NCBI GenBank assembly: GCA_003117195.1
Contig: BDSI01000024.1
Span: 124,001-188,000 of the forward strand
Length of the DNA: 64,000 nt
DNA from: Eudorina sp. 2006-703-Eu-15
Lineage: Eukaryota; Chlorophyta; Chlorophyceae; Chlamydomonadales; Volvocaceae
Direction of reading: 5' to 3'
Of this stretch, positions 38,901 to 46,433 are shown piece by piece. Position 1 is the first letter of the stretch, and every line of letters begins with the position of its first letter. The notes beneath the pieces were generated by a model, which did not search any database, was not told where the DNA came from, and saw nothing but the letters and a program-made list of their open reading frames with translations. The position numbers and the translations under genes were made by a program.

Positions 38901-39466
38901 CGCGTGTCTGGCGGCCATCCCAGCGGCCAGCCTGGCCCTGCTGGGCGCCATGCTGGACCGCCTGAGCTGGCAGTCGGTGAGGTCGATTCTCGATTGCACA
39001 CCGCAACAAGCTCCGGAACCAACCACAAATAAACGAAATGAGCCCCGCGCGCAGTGGGGTGGGGAGGGGTGGGTTGCATGGCGCGTCGGGAAGAGCAGGG
39101 CGCCGGGCGGGTATAAGCCCAGATACGGAGATACGCACGGAGTGGCGCAGATGTCACCAATGAATTGTCTACCACTCTTTTTGTCTGACCCTGCGGGCTC
39201 CCAGGAACGTTGCCTCCCCAAGCGAGACCACCAACCCCACTAACAACCAACGCCCCATCCAACCCCACCCCGCCCCACCCCGCCCCACCCCGCCCCACCC
39301 CGCCCCACCCCGCCCCACCCCGCCCCACCCCGCCCTGCCCCACCTGCAGACCCAAGCCCACAGGACGCTGGTCAACGACCACGACGCCGCGTCGGGGGAG
39401 GGTCTCGAAGGGCGGGAGTCGCCGGGGGGACGTGGGAGGGCCAAGGCAGAGGGAGCCGGCCCGTGA
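26905..39466 (+). CDS. Haem peroxidase-DOMON-cytochrome b561 fusion protein
   Basis: A 1002-residue membrane protein read from 23 exons: 26905-27116, 27924-27996, 28409-28502, 28970-28987, 29526-29667, 30020-30253, 30713-30920, 31644-31858, 32043-32106, 32646-32703, 32850-32982, 33379-33537, 33774-33841, 34433-34575, 34734-34811, 35280-35447, 36380-36562, 37141-37386, 37840-37971, 38211-38354, 38627-38644, 38875-38976 and 39350-39466. All phases agree. Residues ~24-45 are a signal peptide or anchor. Residues ~47-600 are an animal-type peroxidase: GQFIDHDLD (distal D137-H138), AGDVRGN (R277), WAREHNRLA, YRYGH (proximal H369), NIQRGRDHGVPPYN. Residues ~601-750 resemble DOMON (ADGQYKLAWSF, GSGWVGFGV, KADIMMARV). 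Residues ~751-960 are cytochrome b561 with four haem-ligand His (787, 828, 862, 900). The peroxidase-DOMON junction is inside exon 14. The 18-nt exon 21 and the weak donor of intron 17 are the least certain parts. Inferred role: transmembrane electron transfer to an external peroxidase. Confidence 0.85.
29338..31005. repeat. 48-bp inverted repeat pair flanking exons 5-7
   Basis: 29338-29385 (intron 4) and 30958-31005 (intron 7) of the peroxidase-fusion gene are reverse complements at 46 of 48 positions, each with the core GTTCGTTCTTCGGGTTTATT or its complement. They lie 1.57 kb apart and enclose exons 5, 6 and 7. They could be two copies of a short mobile element in opposite orientation. The near identity suggests recent origin or selection for pairing. 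Confidence 0.85.
31010..31225. repeat. G-rich minisatellite in intron 7
   Basis: Imperfect ~33-bp units built on GGGGGCTTGAGGTGGTCGGG and GGCTGGGGTGGGAG, directly after the second 48-bp inverted-repeat copy. Also starts at 30930 in degenerate form. Confidence 0.7.
35887..36170. repeat. 18-bp minisatellite in intron 16
   Basis: About sixteen 18-bp units, each with CAGCATGGCTGC, in two alternating variants (GCTCAGCATGGCTGCCGC and GCGCAGCATGGCTGCCAA). Because 18 is a multiple of 3, all frames stay open across it (SMAAAL, SAWLPR and similar). It lies between exons 16 and 17 of the peroxidase fusion and lacks compatible splice support as an exon. Confidence 0.85.
39249..39340. repeat. 10-bp C-rich repeat in last intron
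   Basis: About nine tandem CCCCGCCCCA units in the last intron of the peroxidase-fusion gene, ending just before the final acceptor. Confidence 0.85.
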
Positions 39467-40628
39467 ATTGCTGCGGCGGCACCTGCCCTGCCCGGTCATG
39501 ACGTCCACATCCCGGGTGCGCGGAAAGCTGCAGCATGCAGGACGATTCCGAGTCTGCACACCGCGGTGTGGCCACCGGCAGCGGATGGTGGCGGTGCGAG
39601 GGGGCGAGGGCAGGCGGGTGGTGGATCGGATAAATGTACCTACCCGAAGGGGGTCCGCTGTAACATCCGTAATGATGTACCCGAACTCCCGTTCGTCGTG
39701 TGTTGAACGAACTGCCTAGAGGAGCGTCGGCGACGTTCGGGGGGAGGGTCAGTCTCAAAGAGGGCGGGTCCCGGGTCGGAGGGGCACTCGTTGCGCCTGT
39801 GGCCGCTGGAGCTCCCATCGCGAGTGCGGGGGTGCGCGATTCTTAGGGCCGGTTGGGTGTTGGGCGCTGCCACGACGGCGTCATAAGGCGCTTTGATTAA
39901 CCAATCAACGACCACAGGGAGGGGCTCGCGGCGGCGAGCACGGATTGCTTGCGGGGGTATGCACGGCCGGGCGTGTCAAGTGTCAGCAGGCGCCGTGAAT
40001 TGGCGGTTCGTCCCGTAGAGTTCCTGGAGCAGTTTTGGTCATTTTATTTCGACATACTGGTAGTTGTACGGCAGGCATTCATGCGCACATGGTCGTTCCG
40101 GCTGCCGTGCTGTTTGTGGGTTGACGCGCGAGCCAGGCCAGGATTGTTCTCTTTTACCTTCAAGACTGAAGTGTGGGCGGATGATTGCCCTGCTGCGACT
40201 AGATACATACATACAGCGAGCCACGGGTCATGTAACGCGACAGGCGGGGATAAGAGGAGGGACCAGCCGCCGTCCCTGCCTGGCCGCCGGCGCGGCGATT
40301 CATGCCTGGCCAGTAAGCGACCCGACCGGACACCCGTGCTCCGAGCATGCTCGCTAATTACCGGACTAGCCGGTAGCGAGCATCAGACAGCAGATATCCA
40401 TGCTCATGGCGCCAATATATGTAGTTAATTATGTTCTATTGAAGCAAGTAGCGAGCATGGCGATCTTCCGTCGATGCAAGGCCATGCTTCTGCACTTTAG
40501 TACGCTTCCGAACCACACGGTGCTAGCGGAAATAAATGAATTTGCTGAAAAGCTCTATACTCCATGTTTTAAGAAAGTCGAGGAGCGTCTTAATTCGCCG
40601 TAGAATTCGGAAAGAAGCTTGCCGAGCA
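39467..40628. other. Intergenic region, 3' UTR, no gene seen
   Basis: It covers the 3' UTR of the peroxidase fusion and DNA up to the Harbinger element. Open frames are short and unrecognised. Confidence 0.45.
39659..39663 (+). terminator. Probable TGTAA poly(A) signal of the peroxidase fusion
   Basis: TGTAA 193 nt after the stop codon at 39464-39466, a typical distance for chlorophyte 3' UTRs. Confidence 0.4.
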
Positions 40629-40717
40629 TTAGGGGTGTTTCTATGGGCCTGAAACCACGTTTTTGCTACGCAAAGTGTTTCTATGGGAGGTGGTCGTACC
40701 ACTGTGGCGTAGTAAAT

Positions 40718-40785
40718 TTTGCTACGGCGTAGCAAATTTACCACGGCCATTTTGGCCCGTCGTAAATTTGCTACGCCGTAGCAAA
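40718..40785. repeat. Perfect 24-bp inverted repeat inside the Harbinger element
   Basis: Arms 40718-40741 and 40762-40785 are exact reverse complements, each containing the self-complementary GCTACGGCGTAGC, with a 20-nt spacer. The TTTGCTACG core recurs near both ends of the transposon, suggesting transposase-binding sites. Confidence 0.8.
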
Positions 40786-41094
40786 CCGTAGTATGGAGCT
40801 AGCGGAGCTAGTGGAGCGAGCTTGTTACTGAATGTATTGTTGTCCATGAATGCGTGTAAGAGCACTGCAGGGTTGAGCATTAAAGGGCATGGTAGGGCGG
40901 GATAAGGATCGCGAAGGGTAGGACGGGATAGGGTAGGGTAGTCCAGGGCAGGGAACCGTACGGCTGGGTATGGCAGGGACAGCCAGTGCAGGGCAGGTTA
41001 TGACAGGTTACGACACATACAGTCGGCCAAGGAAAGGCCAGCAACTGAATATATCTCATGTGTATAAGAACCTTTCAAACCCTATGCGCTTAAT

Positions 41095-41826
41095 TCAGAA
41101 CGCACCGGAGTTAAAGCCCTTGTAGTTGAAGTATTTCTCCCCAGCATTATGAAAGCGCTTTATGGCGATATGGGAGCCATCCATACAAGCGAACACGTTG
41201 GGGATGCCTGGCGTGTTATCAGAGCGACCCATCTGCTCGAATGCAGCTACCACCGCCGCCATACCCTCTTGGTCCTGAGGGGGCCCTGGGACACGGTCAC
41301 GCAGGTTCTTGGTGATTGCCTGAGCCACCTCGGCAACACATCGATGAACCGTTGCCTTGCCGCGTTGCGCCTGACGGGACAGGGCTGCGTAAGTACCGCC
41401 ACCCGCGAACCAGCACAGGGCGATGTAAACTTGCTCCCTCACGCCGAGACCACGGTTGCCATGGGGCTCCAAGTCTGGGGTACATTTCTCTACAATAGTG
41501 TCAAAGATCTCCTTGCTGACATGTAATTCCAGCCTGAAACGAGCATCGTCCCAAGCGTCGAGACATGTGGCAGTTGGCTCTGTGCGGATACGCTTAACCC
41601 GGTTCGCTGAATAGAAGCGCCGGCGGGGAAGAGGAATAAGGCCGCCAAGGATGTCATCTCCGTCCTCCTCATCGTCGTCATCAGAGAAGAGTTCTAACAT
41701 CATGACGGCTGTCTGCACGACGATGAAGAAGCCGGCCATAGACAACAATAGCAAATTGAACGCCTGCATTTGTTGCTGCTGCAACAACAGGAGAAGGGCA
41801 ATGGCCTGCTGGTTTGTGGGTGCCAT
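41095..41826 (-). pseudogene. Truncated PIF/Harbinger (DDE_Tnp_4) transposase
   Basis: A 243-residue open frame similar to the N-terminal half of HARBI1-type transposases. It contains the helix-turn-helix-like region (LGVREQVYIALCWFAGGGTY, then KATVHRCVAEVAQAI) and the first catalytic Asp in VFACMDGSHIAIKRF. It ends NYKGFNSGAF. A donor-like GTGCGT lies at that point, but no matching C-terminal exon with the remaining DDE residues occurs in the ~460 bp to the element end. A full transposase should be about 350-450 residues. The N-terminal Gln/Leu-rich stretch and an acidic run (DDDDEEDGDD) are unusual. I infer an inactive remnant. Confidence 0.8.
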
Positions 41827-42130
41827 TTCGGAAGTGACTTCACTGTGGTGGCACTCGCTCGCTGAGACTAGGTTGAATACATTAGTTGAATGCAGAGAAG
41901 TACATATCTAAGCGTTAATATTTATGCGTGGTTCCGCTTGGTTCCTAGACGCCCATAGAAACAGGGCTTGTACGGTTGCTATGCGGTTGCTACGCCTTAC
42001 CATGTACGAGGTCTGCGACGCCGAAACCAAAAGTCATAGAAACACCCTTACTGCGTACAAGTAATCCAGAATATGACTGTGCCTCCGAAATGCGCCCGCC
42101 GAAGAAGGGTTGTTTGCGTATTTTGTAAAG

Positions 42131-42530
42131 ATGTATCCGGCGGCTTTATGCGTTACTGCAGGAAATCGGCCGGACCGGTCGTCGCTGCTCGCTGGCCATG
42201 GAAGCCGCGCTCGCGAGCATAACACAGGGAAGTCGCAATGCGCACGTTTCCATACTCTCAGATGAATACTTTAAACAGATGTATCCGGCGAGCTGTCTGC
42301 GTTACCGCAGGAAATGGGGTGGGCTGGTCGTCGGTGCTCGCCAGCCATGCAAGTGCTGCTCCCGCTTCTAAGACCAATAGGTCATCATGCGTCCGGGGCT
42401 ATAGTCTACCATACATATTTTGAACAGATGTATCCGGCGAGCTGTCTGCGTTACCGCAGGAAATGGGGTGGGCTGGTCGTCGGTGCTCGCCAGCCATGGA
42501 AGTGCTGCTCCCGCACCTAACACCGGGAGA
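42131..42530. repeat. ~149-bp tandem repeat, array A
   Basis: Units starting ATGTATCCGGCG at 42131, 42279 and 42428 give spacings of 148 and 149 bp. Copies 2 and 3 are nearly identical over the first ~90 bp (GCTGTCTGCGTTACCGCAGG, then GTCGTCGGTGCTCGCC). Copy 1 is more diverged. Confidence 0.85.
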
Positions 42531-42549
42531 TAGCATTGCGCCCCGGACT

Positions 42550-42930
42550 ATAGCCGATGCACAGCGAGCCCCACCTGACCACGAGTCCCCGGCAAGGGGG
42601 CAAGCTCGCCCGACAAAATTATTAAAAGGATGGATTTGTGGTGACTGCTGCGGTTCAGCTTTGATCTCTCCGCCGCTGGCGCAAGAGCTCCGGTTCGATA
42701 GACAGCGAGCACCGACACCCCACCTGACCACAAGTCCACGGCAGGGGGGCAAGCTCGCTGGACAAACCTATTAAAAGGATGGATTTGAGGTTACTGCTGC
42801 GGTTCAGCTTTGATCACTCCGCCGCGGACGCAAGAGCTCCGGTTCGATGCACAGCGAGCACCGACGCCGCAACTGACCGCAAGACCCCGGCAAGGGGGCA
42901 AGCTCGCTGGACAAACTTATTAGAATCTGG
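42550..42930. repeat. ~149-bp tandem repeat, array B (opposite orientation)
   Basis: The landmark GGCAAGGGGGCAAGCTCG (copy 2: GGCAGG...) recurs at 42591, 42740 and 42889, exactly 149 bp apart. Each unit also carries ATTAAAAGGATGGATTTG and GCGGTTCAGCTTTGATC. Reverse-complemented, the unit shows local similarity to array A around TCGGTGCTCGC and the GCGAGCT segment, so the two arrays may form a large diverged palindrome. Confidence 0.75.
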
Positions 42931-43950
42931 CAGTCCGTCCGCACAGCTGTCTGTCAGGAATGTCTGCAACGGTAGGGCGGTGTCTTCAGCTTGCGCGCGC
43001 GCGCGGGCATGATCCGTCCGCGGCGGGTAGGAAATCCAACGGTGGGCTGCGTGCTTGTGGCAAGCCTATGCCCCATCCGTGATTTCGTCCTGGGCCAGAG
43101 CCAGGGCAGAGGACAAACAGGGCCGAGCGAGGTAGATAGGACCCAGAAAGGCAAGATCCTAGGGTCCGTCGGCTCTCAACCTGTAACCCGTTCGCGCGCA
43201 GAAACGACGACGCCCCAATGCTACTTGCGTTTGAAACTTCGAATATGAGATCGTACAAGGTTGAAAAATACATCGATGTCCGCAAGAACGTCCCAACACA
43301 TGTCAGAGAGCTCGCACCGATTGCCCTGGTGGGCCGGGGCGCCCTGCTCAGAGGAAGTGAGCAACGCGCGGTGCGCGCAGGGGGAATCGGATGGAATGGG
43401 GGTCTTAAAGACGGCGGCTTCTTTCGGGCGCAGCACTGACTGGCGTCTAGCTGGGTCACGCTTACCGGCTTACCGTGTGCTTTCTCGAACAACCCAGGGG
43501 ATGTCGGGGTGTTGCACAAACAACTTTCACAAAGAGCAAATATATAAACATGAGCAGCGATTGACAAAACAAACCTTGCTTCGTACCCGCCGAGGCAGGT
43601 GGGCGTTTTGGGGACGTCGGCCCGCCGTCGGCCCCTCCGAGGTGTTCCGTAGTATCGGTGGGGCCGAACGGCCATGCTGGGCGGCAGTCCTCCACCACCC
43701 GGCGACGGCTATGCTGCGTAATCGAAACAGCACCGCATTGCGCTCGAAGAACGTTTTGTTTGCCGAAGCTTTCAGCAGCAAAGGTGCCCTTCGCTCGCCG
43801 CAACCCTCACGCCCTCATCCAGCCAGCCGTTCCCGCGCTCATCAGTTAGCTGGGTCCTTCAGCCCAACCTCTGCGGTGCCGCTGGACCGAGTCCGAGTGT
43901 TGCGCCGCCGCCTAGTTTTAGATTACAAAGTTTGACCAGGCCGGGTAGCC
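42931..43950. other. Intergenic region with overlapping long open frames, no gene supported
   Basis: A 229-codon frame on minus (42986-43675) and a 224-codon frame on plus (43261-43935) overlap each other here. Neither shows a domain, splice pattern or composition that supports it, so both look like chance frames in GC-rich DNA. The last ~100 bp should be the leader of the ankyrin-repeat gene. Confidence 0.45.
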
Positions 43951-45886
43951 ATGGGCTCCACCATAGAGGAAATCATGCGGAAGCGGCAGCGGGAGGCCCA
44001 GGAGGCTTACGAGGCGATGTGGGCCAACGGGTCGGGGTCGCACCACCCGGGTGCGTGAGCGCGCCATCTCTCGCCAGCAGCCTCCGGGGCCACCGACCCT
44101 TGCACGCACCACTGCACATGTTCGAAGTATTTTAATTGGGTGCCAGCGAAGGATGCGTTCGCGCCCTAGGGCGCCGGGTGCTGGACCTCTTTGCAGCGTC
44201 TGTTTGTGTGAGAAATGCGTGCACGTGTGTTCGTGCAACCCTTGTTCGTGCTACATGAATGAACCGCCAAGGTGGCACGACACTTCCACACCGCGCGGTG
44301 TCGAGCGGCACCCGCCTGTACGTGCCTGCTCTGCAGACTACGACCCGGACGTGCCGCCCGGACCCGGCGTCGTCAAAGCCACGCGCGCCACGGAGGAGCT
44401 GTACAACGCCATCGTGAAGAATGACGTACACCTGGTGTACGACAAGATCGAGGAGGGCGCCGACGTGAATTTCGTGTTCGGGTGAGGCGGGTCGGCGCCG
44501 CACCCGCGGCCCGTCCCCCGGCCGGCGGCGGTTGCTCCCTCACGGCGGGTTGCGCCCAGACATAAGACATGCGCGCTTCAAGTCCCCCGTTCCAGCCACC
44601 CACGGCGTGGCTCCGTTTCCTTCCTTCCCATGCCGCGCGCGCGCGTGGGTGCGTCCTTGCCCTGGCTGTGGCAGGCAAACCCTGCCGCCGGGCAACACCT
44701 GTGAGGGTGCAGCTGGCTGCTGCCAGGAGCGGTCATCTGGTGCCTCCCGCGTGATACTCACTGGCGCCGCATCTATCCCGGTATACTCGCTTGATTTGGT
44801 TCCATACTTTCTGTCGTGCAGTCGTACACACAGGCTGGACCCCTCTGCCGCCCTCGCCCTTGCTGACCTCGTGCTCCGCCATCGCTGTCCCCCTTCCTTG
44901 TCAAAAAAGATAGCGAAATCGCGAAACAATCACCGATCGCTGTCCCGCCGCCCCGACAGGCCCGCCTACTCATGCCCCGAGGGCTACACGCCCCTCATGG
45001 TGGCGGCGCACCGGGGCCGACTGGAGTGCGCCCGGGCACTGCTGCGGGCGGGGGCCGACCCCAACTACATCAACACCGGAGGTGCGACAACCGAGAACCT
45101 CACCTCCCATTGCCCCGACCCCTGCGTGCTTTTTTTCATCGCCGGCTGGGCTCGGACCTCGAAGCACCCAATGTTGCGCAACTTCGTCGCGTGTGCACTG
45201 TGCAGGCGACAGCGTGCTGTTCTGGGCCATCGACGGCGGCCCGGAGATGATCCGCCTCGTGCTGGACTACGGGGCGGACCCGGACGTGGTGACGCCGCGC
45301 GGCTGGACGGCGCTGAGCTACTCGGTCGCCAAGGGAAAATACGGCGCTGTGGAGGACAAGGGCATTTACCCAGAGGTGAGGTGCGGTGCGGTGCGGTGCG
45401 GTGGGACACGGCACCTTGCGTGCCGGTGCAGGAGGCGTGTCGGTAGCACAGTCAACGCCAGACGTGGGGTGGTGCTTTTGGCGGCGGTTTCTGTGAGCCA
45501 CTCGGGTAGCCGCCCCGGGACCGCACAGCATGCTTGGCAGGAGCCGCGGTAGCACCACTAATGGTGTGCGCTTGAGCTCATGGGAGCTGCGCACCCGGTT
45601 CGGGTGCTGTTTCCAGGGGTCTAGGGCCTAGGGGCGTGGAAGTCTGCTGGGGCCCCGTTGGAACTTTGTTACCGGTGATTCCTGTCCTGCCGGCAACGTC
45701 CTACTGGCGTGCGACGGCATGATGGTGCCCTTGAACCAGGACGTGCTGCTGTACTACGGCGCCAAGGTGTACGGCGAAGGGCCTCCGGCGCTGGGCACCC
45801 GCAGCCCGCGCAACAGCTTCAACCCCGAGGATGCGAGGTTCTGCCGCGAGAGGGGCAGCTACCAAAGCCCCTTCCCGGCGCCGTGA
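43951..45886 (+). CDS. Ankyrin-repeat protein, 227 residues
   Basis: Five exons in phase: 43951-44050, 44337-44481, 44960-45081, 45206-45375 and 45740-45886. The protein opens with a short charged helix (MGSTIEEIMRKRQREAQEAY). About three ankyrin repeats follow: ATEELYNAIVKNDVHLVYDK, then GYTPLMVAAHRGRLECARAL, then DSVLFWAIDGGPEMIRLVLD ending in WTALSYSVAKGKYG. A unique ~50-residue C-terminal tail follows (DVLLYYGAKVYGEG, then TRSPRNSFNPEDARF). Ankyrin repeats bind proteins, and no enzymatic domain is present. There is no signal peptide or membrane span. Partner and process cannot be told from sequence. Confidence 0.88.
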
Positions 45887-46433
45887 TGCGCCGGGCTGCA
45901 GCTTGGCGCGCATTCGTTGCTTCCATGGCGGGCAAATGGCCACACTTGCTGCGGTTTGTCTCTGACGATGATAATCGTCCGCGAGTCGGATGCTGGGAAT
46001 TTTTTGAGGGTGCGCATCTGTCGTACATTCTACGACACAACGGTGTTCATTGAAAGAAGTCCAATCGACGCGGAGCGGAGTTATGGTCTGATTGATTGAT
46101 CACCGTTGAGACTGGCTATATGACTGGGCATACCTAGGGCTTAAGCAAGTTGTTATCTTTGTCAGGGAGCCATTAAGGCTTGCTTGACGACGGTTTGCGC
46201 TGCCGCCTGGCGAGTATGCCTTTGTAAAACAGGCTTCTAAGCTTAAAAAATAATGTGGACGCGGCTAAATCCAGCAAACCTGCGGCGAGTCGTCGGCTCC
46301 CACCGCACACCTCAATTCGGTGCTGCTCGCGAACGCGCAGTGCAGCCGCCCTCGGCAGTACAGCGGACCGCGGCAACAGTCAGGACGTGTAAGATGCCTG
46401 GCCTCAATGATACTGCCAAAGTTCGTTTGAACG
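45887..46433. other. Intergenic region, 3' UTR and promoter, no gene seen
   Basis: It lies between the ankyrin-repeat gene and the J-domain gene on the same strand. A TGTAA at 46223-46227, 337 nt past the ankyrin stop, may be its poly(A) signal. Confidence 0.45.
46223..46227 (+). terminator. Possible TGTAA poly(A) signal of the ankyrin-repeat gene
   Basis: First convincing TGTAA after the stop at 45886. The distance of 337 nt is acceptable, but chance occurrence is possible. Confidence 0.3.

Larger units (their letters stand above)
40632..42047. mobile_element. Internally deleted PIF/Harbinger transposon
   Basis: The ends are inverted repeats GGGTGTTTCTATG, flanked by a 3-bp TTA duplication at 40629-40631 and 42048-42050. 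Short TTA/TWA targets are typical of PIF/Harbinger elements. A second copy of GTGTTTCTATGGG lies inside each end, and TTTGCTACG motifs recur subterminally. The 1416-bp body encodes only the front half of a transposase on the minus strand, and the second Myb/SANT-like gene of full elements was not found. It is therefore a non-autonomous derivative, mobile only if a relative supplies enzyme. Confidence 0.85.

Noticed and set aside
42986..43935. Overlapping 229- and 224-codon open frames on opposite strands
   Set aside because: No domain, splice context or protein-like composition; overlapping frames of this length are expected in GC-rich DNA.
44540..45594. Long minus- and plus-strand frames through the ankyrin-repeat gene
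   Set aside because: They are shadows of the ankyrin exons in other frames and carry no motif.
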